A stretch of DNA of 64,000 nucleotides from Polynucleobacter sp. AP-Kaivos-20-H2 (lineage in GTDB: Bacteria; Pseudomonadota; Gammaproteobacteria; Burkholderiales; Burkholderiaceae). The stretch's first letter is position 1, and every line of letters begins with the position of its first letter. Below the pieces are notes generated by a model, which was not told the origin of the DNA, searched no databases, and worked only from the letters and a program-made list of their open reading frames with translations. Shown here one piece after another: positions 55,104 to 62,254 of the stretch. The stretch is taken from positions 1 through 64,000 of the forward strand of contig NZ_JACVOX010000002.1 in assembly GCF_018882215.1 (NCBI RefSeq). Reading direction: 5' to 3'. Made by a program: the position numbers and the translations under genes.

Positions 55104-56990
55104 TTATATTTGAAAATGCTCTTGCACTTTAGTCAAAATTTTCTTAGGGGATAGCCCATATAAATCTAAGAGCACATTCACATCACCATGCTCAACGTAC
55201 TCATCGGGCAAGCCAATTTGTAAGGTAGGTATCTGAATTTTATGTGCTGACAAAGCTTCTAGACAGGCGCTACCTGCCCCTCCCTGAATTGCGCTATCTT
55301 CTACAAAGACCAAGGCATCATGATTTTTCGCTAAATCCAAGAGCAATGTTTCATCTAGGGGTTTGACAAAGCGCATATCCGCAACAGTAGCATCAAGCAC
55401 CTCTGCAGCCTCTAACGCACTGTATAGCAATGGGCCGAAGCAAACAAAAGCAATTTTTTGATCAACGGCTGCCTCATTTTTCATTTGGCGAACAATCTTC
55501 CCTTTTCCAAGCGCAACGACCTCAAGCGTCTGCGATGCCTCTGGGCCCACTCCAGATCCTCGTGGATAACGTACCACTGCGGGACCATTCAAACTAAATG
55601 CTGTAGTCAGCATATTTCTACAATCAGCTTGGTTAGATGGCGTCATTAGAACTAGGTTCGGCAAGCATCTCAAAAAAGGAACATCAAATACGCCTGCATG
55701 AGTCGCTCCATCTGCACCAACTATGCCAGCTCGATCAATTGCAAAAACAATCGGCAAGTTCTGAAGAGTGACATCGTGTATCAGTTGATCGTAGCCCCTT
55801 TGTAAAAAGGTAGAGTAGATAGCTACAACTGGTTTTAGACCCTCACAAGCAATGCCAGCTGCAAAGGTCACCGCATGCTGTTCTGCAATTCCTACGTCAA
55901 AGTAGCGATTGGGAAACTGTTCCTCAAACTGCACTAAGCCGGAACCTTCACGCATCGCTGGTGTAATTCCAATGAGGCGCTCATCTTGCCTTGCCATGTC
56001 ACAAAGCCATTCGCCAAAGACTTCGGTGTAGGTTTTTTTACCTGGGGCAGAAGGTTTTAGACCTTCGCTAGGATTAAATTTTCCGGGCCCATGATATGCA
56101 ATTGGATTTAGCTCTGCCCTCTCATATCCCTTTCCTTTTTTGGTAACGATATGCAAAAATTGTGGGCCATCAGTCTGGGCAATCTTTTTGAGATTACTAA
56201 GCGTAACAATCAGATCATCCAAATTATGGCCATCAATTGGGCCGTAGTAGTCAAAACCAAATTCTTCGAAAATGGTAGCCGGACCAATCATTCCCTTGGC
56301 ATGACCTTCCAGTCTTTTTGCAAACTCTCGCAAAGGCGGAGTATAGGAAAGCATCTTATCCAAGCCCTTTTTAGTGGCTCCATAAATTGAACCGCTAATG
56401 AGTTTTGCTAAATATCGATTCAAGGCTCCAACAGCAGGAGAGATCGACATTTCGTTATCGTTCAGAATGACGATTAAGGGAATGGATTTGTCAAGACCAG
56501 CATTATTCAGCCCTTCATAGGCCATGCCAGCACTCATAGAGCCATCTCCAATCACGGCAACTACATTTCGCTTTTCACCCTTGACTTTGCTGGCAACCGC
56601 CATTCCCAGAGCCGCTGAAATACTAGTGGAAGAATGTGCTGTACCGAAAGCATCATATTCACTCTCTGAGCGCTTAGGGAAACCGGATAAGCCCCCAAAC
56701 TGACGCAAGGTAGGCATTCCCTCTCTGCGTCCAGTCAGAATCTTATGCGCATAACTTTGATGACCTACGTCCCATACTATTCTGTCATCCGGTGTATTGA
56801 AAACATAGTGCAAGGCAACAGCTAGCTCAACTGTTCCCAGATTAGAAGATAGATGCCCACCAGTACTAGCAACTGACTGAAGAATAAATTCACGTAACTC
56901 TTCAGTCAATTGGGGCAACTCAGACTGCTCAAGCTGCTTTAAGTCCTGCGAAGAATTAATCGTATGAAGTACTTTAGTTACCTGGAGCAT
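55104..56990 (-). CDS. dxs: 1-deoxy-D-xylulose-5-phosphate synthase
   Basis: A 628-residue thiamine-diphosphate enzyme that condenses pyruvate and glyceraldehyde 3-phosphate, the entry step to isoprenoids for carotenoids, quinones and the bacteriochlorophyll tail. Motifs include [14 protein letters not shown] near the N-terminus, the ThDP-binding [18 protein letters not shown], and the transketolase-like [15 protein letters not shown]. Length is normal. It lies 14 bp after hemA on the same strand, so both pigment precursors are made from one transcript. Confidence 0.95.
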   Translation of the reverse strand: MLQVTKVLHTINSSQDLKQLEQSELPQLTEELREFILQSVASTGGHLSSNLGTVELAVALHYVFNTPDDRIVWDVGHQSYAHKILTGRREGMPTLRQFGGLSGFPKRSESEYDAFGTAHSSTSISAALGMAVASKVKGEKRNVVAVIGDGSMSAGMAYEGLNNAGLDKSIPLIVILNDNEMSISPAVGALNRYLAKLISGSIYGATKKGLDKMLSYTPPLREFAKRLEGHAKGMIGPATIFEEFGFDYYGPIDGHNLDDLIVTLSNLKKIAQTDGPQFLHIVTKKGKGYERAELNPIAYHGPGKFNPSEGLKPSAPGKKTYTEVFGEWLCDMARQDERLIGITPAMREGSGLVQFEEQFPNRYFDVGIAEQHAVTFAAGIACEGLKPVVAIYSTFLQRGYDQLIHDVTLQNLPIVFAIDRAGIVGADGATHAGVFDVPFLRCLPNLVLMTPSNQADCRNMLTTAFSLNGPAVVRYPRGSGVGPEASQTLEVVALGKGKIVRQMKNEAAVDQKIAFVCFGPLLYSALEAAEVLDATVADMRFVKPLDETLLLDLAKNHDALVFVEDSAIQGGAGSACLEALSAHKIQIPTLQIGLPDEYVEHGDVNVLLDLYGLSPKKILTKVQEHFQI

Positions 56991-57004
56991 ATTTCAGGCC
57001 ATCA

Positions 57005-58306
57005 TTATTTTGGTGGGTAAATGCTAGAGAGAATTCGTTTGAAATCTTCGATCTCATTATTGGGTGAATTTTGTAATGCATTAATGGGTGCGTGCATAAA
57101 TTTATTGGCCAGAGCTTCCGCCATGATAGACAAAACCTCAACGGGATCTTCACCCCTTTTGATGCGCCGCACTGCTTTTTCCAATTCAATTTCTTTGAGT
57201 CGACCTGCAGTAGTCTGCAGGGACTGAATGATTGGCACCAAGGTTCTTTTTTGTAAGGTCCGAAAAAATTCATTCACGCCATTATCGATAATAAGTTCAG
57301 CATCAGCCATCGATAGCTCTCGGATATTGCGGCCTTCATTCACAAGACCGCCTAAATCATCAACCGAGTAAAGATAGGCATCCCTAAGTGATTTAACCTC
57401 TGGCTCTATATCGCGCGGCACAGCTAAATCAATCAATACAATTGGCCTGCTATTTCTGGCCTTCAAAGCTGTTTTAACAAGTCCCATCCCAATGATTGGC
57501 AATGAACTGGCAGTACAGGAAACAATTACATCAAACTCATGTAAGCGTGAGTGCAAAGATTGCAAAGGAAAGGAGTCTGTTTTTAAACCTTTTTCAGCAA
57601 AAACCTTGGCCATTTCATGGCCACGATCAACGGTACGATTACTAATTGCAATCTGTTTTGGCTTTTTACCGGCAAAGTGTGAAGCACACAATTGAATCAT
57701 TTCACCCGCACCAATAAACAAAATCTTTGAGTTACTTAAGTCGCCAAAGATTCTTTCAGCCAAACGCACTGAAGCACCAGCCATTGAAACCGAATGCTTG
57801 CCAATATCGGTTGTTGCTCTCACTGCTTTGGCAACTGAAAAAGTTTTATTAAATAGAGGCTTGAGGTATGTCCCTAAGGTACCTGCTTGATCTGCAAATT
57901 CAACTGCTTTTTTCATTTGACCCAGTATTTGAGCCTCCCCCAAAACCATCGAATCCATTCCGCAACTGACTCTAAATACATGCTTTATGGCATCCGTCTC
58001 TTTTGCAGAATAGATATAGGGTTTTAAAACATCACCTCGCAAACGCTTTTGAGCAGTCAACCAATCAAAAGCACGCTCCTCTAAATGATGACTTGGATAT
58101 GCAGCATCATTCGCAGCGCAATAAATCTCCATACGATTGCAGGTAGACAAGATGGCTACCTCTGGCACTAATTCTGAATGAGATCCTCTTAAATAATTCC
58201 GAAGATCCAATAGTGAATCCTGCAAATCTCCTGGAGAAATAGCTACGCTCTCTCGAATATCGATTGGAGCCGTGTGATGGTTCACACCAAGATTGAGTAT
58301 TTGCAT
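57005..58306 (-). CDS. hemA: Glutamyl-tRNA reductase
   Basis: A 433-residue C5-pathway enzyme making glutamate-1-semialdehyde for 5-aminolevulinate. The catalytic Cys56 is in STCNRMEIY; other family blocks are MDSMVLGEAQILGQMKKA and the NADPH-binding FIGAGEMIQLCA. The usual proteobacterial neighbours prfA and prmC are missing; instead dxs follows after 14 bp. This suggests either a second, phototrophy-dedicated copy or a relocated gene. A PpsR-type palindrome precedes it. No convincing ribosome site is seen before the ATG. Confidence 0.95.
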   Translation of the reverse strand: MQILNLGVNHHTAPIDIRESVAISPGDLQDSLLDLRNYLRGSHSELVPEVAILSTCNRMEIYCAANDAAYPSHHLEERAFDWLTAQKRLRGDVLKPYIYSAKETDAIKHVFRVSCGMDSMVLGEAQILGQMKKAVEFADQAGTLGTYLKPLFNKTFSVAKAVRATTDIGKHSVSMAGASVRLAERIFGDLSNSKILFIGAGEMIQLCASHFAGKKPKQIAISNRTVDRGHEMAKVFAEKGLKTDSFPLQSLHSRLHEFDVIVSCTASSLPIIGMGLVKTALKARNSRPIVLIDLAVPRDIEPEVKSLRDAYLYSVDDLGGLVNEGRNIRELSMADAELIIDNGVNEFFRTLQKRTLVPIIQSLQTTAGRLKEIELEKAVRRIKRGEDPVEVLSIMAEALANKFMHAPINALQNSPNNEIEDFKRILSSIYPPK

Positions 58307-58313
58307 ACGAGAG

Positions 58314-58329
58314 GCTATTTAAAAATAGC
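58314..58329. repeat. Hairpin in the hemA 5' leader
   Basis: GCTATTT-AA-AAATAGC is a perfect 7-bp stem ending 7 bp upstream of the hemA start codon. No Shine-Dalgarno sequence lies between it and the ATG, so it could affect translation start. Confidence 0.4.
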
Positions 58330-58359
58330 TTTGTGTGGATCTAGAAAAATCATGAAATG

Positions 58360-58388
58360 ATTCTTCCTCTAGATTCACAATATGTCAA
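58360..58388 (-). promoter_or_regulatory. Predicted hemA promoter
   Basis: On the minus strand TTGACA (58388-58383), a perfect -35 hexamer, is followed after 17 bp by AAGAAT (58365-58360). The -35 hexamer is one arm of the PpsR-type palindrome, so a bound repressor would block it. Confidence 0.5.
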
Positions 58389-58400
58389 TTAAGGTTGACA
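58383..58400. promoter_or_regulatory. PpsR/CrtJ-type site upstream of hemA
   Basis: TGTCAATTAAGGTTGACA fits TGT-N12-ACA, and its outer six bases form a perfect dyad (TGTCAA/TTGACA). PpsR/CrtJ represses photosynthesis genes under oxygen in purple bacteria. The site lies about 77 bp upstream of the hemA start and overlaps the predicted -35 element. Confidence 0.55.
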
Positions 58401-58445
58401 CCTATTTCTACTTTCCCACCTAGGGGAAACCCGCATATGAATCGA

Positions 58446-58685
58446 TTATTGCTGGTTTTTTGCGGCAGCCTCGTAGGCTTTAAATTTTTTGTATGAAACG
58501 ATGGTGGAATACAAGGCAAAAGCCGTAATCAGTACAAAAACGAGATTAGTAAATGAATACTGTTGATACAGAATCCAGATCTGGCCAAGCAAGGCTATTG
58601 GGAATATGACAATGGCAAATTTGAGCCAAAGCATAGTCCTCTTAAATTTGGCATCTATTGGGTTTGATTCAGCTTGCTTATTCAT
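58446..58685 (-). CDS. Small membrane protein, 79 residues
   Basis: A 79-residue protein with two hydrophobic helices (LWLKFAIVIFPIALLGQIWI and FTNLVFVLITAFALYSTIV) and a Lys/Ala-rich C-terminus. It lies upstream of hemA on the same strand. I do not recognise the family. AAGGAT lies just before its start. Its location between hemA and the puc genes hints at a phototrophy-linked role. Confidence 0.55.
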   Translation of the reverse strand: MNKQAESNPIDAKFKRTMLWLKFAIVIFPIALLGQIWILYQQYSFTNLVFVLITAFALYSTIVSYKKFKAYEAAAKNQQ

Positions 58686-58721
58686 GACCTATCCTTGTTT
58701 TTAGTGGGTTTAAGCCCCGAA

Positions 58722-58934
58722 TTAATCTCTTCTCAGTATACGAAAAATGAAGCTTGTGAGGCCCTGAGCAAGAATAAAGGCAAAGATTGCCCCCATGAGC
58801 CCCATAAATACTCCGGGGACGCTTCCCAAATCCAACTGCTTAGCAAACAATAAAGTCATTGCAAACCCAATTGCAGCGCAAGCAATCTCAAATATGGTTT
58901 TTAAAGCACTAAAAAGGCTACTTTTATGACTCAC
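58722..58934 (-). CDS. Small membrane protein, 70 residues
   Basis: A 70-residue protein with two hydrophobic helices (ALKTIFEIACAAIGFAMTLL and GVFMGLMGAIFAFILAQGL) and a basic end (RILRRD). It is 36 bp upstream of the other small membrane gene on the same strand and divergent from pucB across a 242-bp control region. No family recognised. Confidence 0.55.
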   Translation of the reverse strand: MSHKSSLFSALKTIFEIACAAIGFAMTLLFAKQLDLGSVPGVFMGLMGAIFAFILAQGLTSFIFRILRRD

Positions 58935-59069
58935 CTAAAACCTCAATTCCGCTATTAAACGCCCTGATTTTAGCCACAGCTCGTATTAAATCACATAGAA
59001 GTTCATGGCCATTAGAGTTTTATTTTGCACCGCAACACATTGACTGGTAAGGGAAATTACTAATGAAAG

Positions 59070-59087
59070 TGTATATATTTTTGTACA
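59070..59087. promoter_or_regulatory. PpsR/CrtJ-type site upstream of pucB
   Basis: TGTATATATTTTTGTACA fits TGT-N12-ACA, and the flanking bases extend it to a GTGTA/TACAC dyad. It lies about 90 bp upstream of pucB. An AT-rich -10-like hexamer (TATATT, 59074-59079) falls inside it, so a bound repressor would be expected to block transcription. I could not settle the exact promoter. Confidence 0.55.
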
Positions 59088-59176
59088 CATAGGTATAGAA
59101 TTCACCTTGTAGTAAAGAAGGTTAATTACCCTCGTGTGGGTTTGCACGACGTAGTTAGATTTGAGAGGACATAGCT

Positions 59177-59320
59177 ATGACAAATAACACTCTTACAGGT
59201 CTGAGTGTTGAGGAAGCGGAAGAGTTACATCGCAACCTCATTCAAGGTACGCAATTTTTTGGGATGATTGCAGCGCTCGCCCATTTACTTGCTTACATCT
59301 ATTCACCTTGGTTGAAGTAA
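59177..59320 (+). CDS. pucB: Light-harvesting antenna beta chain (LH2-type)
   Basis: A 47-residue antenna polypeptide starting MTNNTLTGLSVEEAEELHRN. The first His lies in EELH, and the bacteriochlorophyll-binding His is in AALAHLLAYIYSPW, the usual position before the C-terminal PW. Where LH2 beta chains usually have GTRVFG, this one has GTQFFG: the Arg known to contact the acetyl group of B800 is Gln. GAGAGGA precedes the ATG. It is too short for ordinary length filters. It is followed 15 bp later by pucA. Confidence 0.95.
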   Translation: MTNNTLTGLSVEEAEELHRNLIQGTQFFGMIAALAHLLAYIYSPWLK

Positions 59321-59335
59321 TTTAAGGAGCTTAAG

Positions 59336-59539
59336 ATGATCTACGGAAAAATGTGGACAGTAGTAAAGCCAACTGTTGGCATCCCATTATTTTTGGGTGC
59401 GGTAGCAATTGGTTCCTTTTCAGTTCATTTGGCGTTACTTAATAACACAACTTGGGTGAAGGCTTTTTTAGAAGGCGGTAAGTCTACTAAAGCTGGTACT
59501 GTCGCTGCGGCGCCTACGGCACCATCAGCGCAAAAATAA
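59336..59539 (+). CDS. pucA: Light-harvesting antenna alpha chain (LH2-type)
   Basis: A 67-residue alpha polypeptide starting [20 protein letters not shown], closely parallel to known LH2 alpha chains. The bacteriochlorophyll-binding His31 is in SVHLALL and Trp40 in NNTTW. Positions 44-45 read Phe-Leu (WVKAFLEGG), whereas B850 complexes have Tyr-Tyr or Tyr-Trp there. The C-terminal tail is Ala/Pro-rich and longer than usual. AAGGAG precedes the start. It pairs with pucB to form the antenna ring subunit. Confidence 0.95.
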   Translation: MIYGKMWTVVKPTVGIPLFLGAVAIGSFSVHLALLNNTTWVKAFLEGGKSTKAGTVAAAPTAPSAQK

Positions 59540-59554
59540 GTTTTATCTTGCCTC

Positions 59555-59593
59555 ATAAGACCTAGATCACTCGATCTGGGTCTTATTTTTTTG
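59555..59593 (+). terminator. Strong terminator between pucA and pucC
   Basis: ATAAGACC..AGATC pairs with GATCT..GGTCTTAT around a short loop, followed by seven T. It can end most pucBA transcripts and stabilise them, while read-through would give lower pucC expression, as known for puc operons. Confidence 0.8.
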
Positions 59594-59626
59594 TTTTATG
59601 CATGGCTCAGTTAAACTCGGTTTTAG

Positions 59627-61039
59627 ATGAATCGTTTTAGTCAAAAATTAATCAGCACTTGGGCTAATTTAGGCCCACGCTTTTTACCATTTGCAGATGC
59701 TGCTACTGCTGAATTACCGCTCGCTAGATTACTCAGGCTATCCCTATTTCAAGTATCGGTAGGCATGGCCCTCGTGCTATTGGTTGGCACCTTAAATCGC
59801 GTAATGATTGTGGAGCTACACGTACCCGCATCATTGGTGTCAATCATGGTTGCATTACCCATTATTTTTGCCCCCATTAGAGCCTTGATTGGCTTTCGCT
59901 CTGACACTCATAAATCCGCCCTCGGTTGGCGTCGGGTTCCTTATATTTGGATGGGAACGATGGTGCAATTTGGCGGCCTAGCTATCATGCCTTTTGCTTT
60001 GTTGGTCTTAGCAGGTGCAGGCAATGCCAGTGAAGCGCCGGCATGGATTGGATTAGCTGCTGCAGCACTATCATTTTTATTTGTTGGCGCTGGTATTCAC
60101 ACCACTCAAACAGTAGGCCTTGCCTTAGCTTGTGATCTTGCGCCACCGAAAGCACAACCCAATATTGTTGGTCTGATGTTTGTGATGTTATTAATCGGCA
60201 TGATTGGTAGCGCACTTATTTTTGGTCAAGTACTGGAAGAGTACAGTCCAGGGCGCTTAATACAAGTGATTCAAGGCAGTGCTGTGGTGACGATTATCTT
60301 GAACGCTATCGCACTTTGGAAACAAGAAAGTCGCGAGGAAGCGCGCGCTAGAGCGCAAGTAGCAAGAGAGCAAAACTTTAAAGAGTCTTGGGCTACCTTT
60401 AAAGAAGGTGGGCAAGCCGTTCGTCGCTTAATTGCTGTTGGCTTTGGCACGATGGCCTTTAGCATGAATGATGTCTTGCTGGAGCCTTATGGCGGTGAAT
60501 TACTCAATATGAGTGTAAGCGCCACTACCGTGTTAACTGCCACTTTAGCCATTGGCTGTTTATTTGGCTTTAGCATTGCCTCAAAAGTATTAAGTGCTGG
60601 TTACGACCCTTTTAAGATGGCTAGCAATGGTGCAAAGATTGGTATTCCCGCATTCATTCTGGTGATCGTAGCTGCACCTTTAGACAGCACACTCATTTTT
60701 ATTGTGGGTGTTGTCTTGATTGGGTTTGGCAACGGGCTATTTAGTCATGGCACCTTAACTGCCACCATGAGATACGCTCCTGAAAATCAAAGTGGCTTAG
60801 CATTGGGCGCCTGGGGAGCTGTACAAGCAACTGCCGCCGGAATTGCGGTAGGTGTAGGAGGAATATTTCGGGATATTTTGGCAGGCATGGCCTCCAGAAA
60901 TTATTTCGGTGCCGACCTCAATAGTCCAGCAACGGGATATTGCGGCGTCTATCTACTAGAAATCATCCTGCTTTTCATCACCATAGCGGCAATGGCCAAC
61001 TTTACTTGGCCCACTAAGCCCGTGGAATCGGTAGCCTAA
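59627..61039 (+). CDS. pucC: PucC/LhaA family antenna assembly factor
   Basis: A 470-residue membrane protein with about twelve helices of the BCH/PucC family, a branch of the major facilitator fold. Signatures include FQVSVGMALVLLVGTLNRVM, APIRALIGFRSDTHKSALGW and RRVPYIWMGTMVQFGG. PucC and LhaA help insert antenna polypeptides and deliver bacteriochlorophyll. It stands 88 bp after pucA, beyond the terminator. Three short membrane genes follow without gaps. Confidence 0.92.
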   Translation: MNRFSQKLISTWANLGPRFLPFADAATAELPLARLLRLSLFQVSVGMALVLLVGTLNRVMIVELHVPASLVSIMVALPIIFAPIRALIGFRSDTHKSALGWRRVPYIWMGTMVQFGGLAIMPFALLVLAGAGNASEAPAWIGLAAAALSFLFVGAGIHTTQTVGLALACDLAPPKAQPNIVGLMFVMLLIGMIGSALIFGQVLEEYSPGRLIQVIQGSAVVTIILNAIALWKQESREEARARAQVAREQNFKESWATFKEGGQAVRRLIAVGFGTMAFSMNDVLLEPYGGELLNMSVSATTVLTATLAIGCLFGFSIASKVLSAGYDPFKMASNGAKIGIPAFILVIVAAPLDSTLIFIVGVVLIGFGNGLFSHGTLTATMRYAPENQSGLALGAWGAVQATAAGIAVGVGGIFRDILAGMASRNYFGADLNSPATGYCGVYLLEIILLFITIAAMANFTWPTKPVESVA

Positions 61040-61276
61040 TTGACTAAGTTACCGCAATTAATTGAAAAGGTTTTAATATTTTTTGGGTTCTTCATCAGCT
61101 CCATTAGTTTTATATTGATTACCTTGGGCTTGTGGGACTTCATTTCTATAGAAATATTCGCTTTTGGCCTTTCTTCTGGCATTCGCGTATTGGGTAGCTG
61201 CGCTATCATAGGATGCCTCCTCAGCGCAATTGGCTACGGAATTGGCGACTATTTTAATAACGAAGTGAAGGAGTGA
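61040..61276 (+). CDS. Small membrane protein downstream of pucC, 78 residues
   Basis: A 78-residue protein with two strongly hydrophobic helices (about residues 10-32 and 45-68). It uses TTG directly after the pucC stop codon, without a gap or a clear ribosome site of its own, which points to translational coupling. Its tail is acidic (NNEVKE). I do not recognise it. Its position is comparable to pucD/pucE in Rhodobacter, but I see no sequence likeness. Confidence 0.6.
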   Translation: MTKLPQLIEKVLIFFGFFISSISFILITLGLWDFISIEIFAFGLSSGIRVLGSCAIIGCLLSAIGYGIGDYFNNEVKE

Positions 61277-61278
61277 CT

Positions 61279-61461
61279 ATGTTTAAAAAATCAGATTACT
61301 TCATTCTCATGGCAGTGGTGATTTCTTTCTTTACCTCGGCCTATTTATGGTTTGTGGTCGAAGATCGAGAGCAGTCCATTTTTACTGCGCTCTGGGTACC
61401 CTCAATATTTTGCTTTGGGATTTATTTCAAATTATCCGCATTATTGAATCGTAAAAAATGA
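61279..61461 (+). CDS. Small membrane protein, 60 residues
   Basis: A 60-residue protein with two hydrophobic helices (YFILMAVVISFFTSAYLWF and FTALWVPSIFCFGIYFKL) and a basic end (LLNRKK). AAGGAG precedes ATG 61279; an upstream GTG at 61273 is less likely. It overlaps the next small gene by 4 bp (ATGA). Unknown function; part of the puc operon. Confidence 0.6.
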   Translation: MFKKSDYFILMAVVISFFTSAYLWFVVEDREQSIFTALWVPSIFCFGIYFKLSALLNRKK

Positions 61462-61613
61462 GTAATACAACATTACTCCTCGTATCCATCTTTGTTTTCA
61501 GCCTATTAATTGCTGGCCTTTATTACATGGTCCGAGAATTTATGGGAGAGGTGCAAGACGCTTTCCCCGATGTCAATGAATGGCTAGATTCCGAACAGAA
61601 GAAAAAGAAGTGA
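61458..61613 (+). CDS. Small single-helix membrane protein, 51 residues
   Basis: A 51-residue protein: an N-terminal helix (LLLVSIFVFSLLIAGLYYMV) followed by an acidic cytoplasmic or periplasmic part (EFMGEVQDAFPDVNEWLDSE) and a Lys tail (KKKK). Its ATG overlaps the previous stop (ATGA), so it is coupled to it. Too short for most gene callers. No homologue recognised. Confidence 0.6.
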   Translation: MSNTTLLLVSIFVFSLLIAGLYYMVREFMGEVQDAFPDVNEWLDSEQKKKK

Positions 61614-61655
61614 GTACTACTTGCTTGAAGTAATACTCATCAGGCCACTTTAAAA

Positions 61656-62129
61656 CTACAGCAGTTTTTTGATCGCAGCCGACATCTTGCTTGCGCCATC
61701 TGCAGATGCAAGGCGTGTGACTGATTCACCATCTTTGCTTACCAGAAATTTAGTGAAATTCCACTTAATACCGGCAGTTCCCAGAATGCCTGGAGCATGC
61801 TCTTTTAAATAGGCATATAAGGGATGGGTGCTGTCACCATTCACATCCACCTTCTCAAACATCGGAAATGTCACGCCATAATTAGCGCTGCAAAATTGTC
61901 CAATTTCCTCAGCTGAGCCAGGTTCTTGAGCCCCAAATTGATTGCAGGGAAAGCCTAAAATTTCTAGGCCATGAGCCTTATTTTCTTCATAGAGATTCTG
62001 TAAATCTCGGTATTGTGGTGTAAACCCGCAGCGACTGGCCACATTGACAATGAGGAGAACTTTGCCGGCATAATCCTGCAGATTTTCTTGGGCTCCATTG
62101 AGTCTTTTTAGGGGGATATTCGGCAACAT
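61656..62129 (-). CDS. Glutathione peroxidase-family thiol peroxidase
   Basis: A 157-residue protein with the active-site motif NVASRCGFTPQY (Cys34, not selenocysteine), GFPCNQFGAQEPG and KWNFTKFLV, giving the Cys-Gln-Trp-Asn tetrad of the family. Cys-type GPX proteins usually use thioredoxin. It converges on the puc operon and is divergent from bciB, so may serve in removing peroxides made under light, but it is not in the operon. Confidence 0.92.
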   Translation of the reverse strand: MLPNIPLKRLNGAQENLQDYAGKVLLIVNVASRCGFTPQYRDLQNLYEENKAHGLEILGFPCNQFGAQEPGSAEEIGQFCSANYGVTFPMFEKVDVNGDSTHPLYAYLKEHAPGILGTAGIKWNFTKFLVSKDGESVTRLASADGASKMSAAIKKLL

Positions 62130-62206
62130 ATTTCATTCTCCAAGAGGATTAAAGTGGTCTGCAAATACTCTATACTCAGTTCATAATAAATGGATTATGA
62201 AGCTTT

Positions 62207-62218
62207 AGCTATATAGCT
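62207..62218. promoter_or_regulatory. Perfect 12-bp palindrome upstream of bciB
   Basis: AGCTATATAGCT is a perfect dyad in the region between the peroxidase gene and bciB. It could be an operator, or a chance AT-rich palindrome. No PpsR-type TGT-N12-ACA site was found in this gap. Confidence 0.25.
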
Positions 62219-62254
62219 TTGCCCCTTAAACTATCAAGATTATTAAAGGCTTGC

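Noticed and set aside
61612..61638. Imperfect hairpin between the third small puc gene and the peroxidase gene as terminator
   Set aside because: The stem has an internal mismatch and there is no T-run on either strand.
62219..62254. bciB start at TTG 62219
   Set aside because: No ribosome site is present there, whereas GTG 62255 has AAAGG five bases upstream and leads directly into the first Cys cluster.
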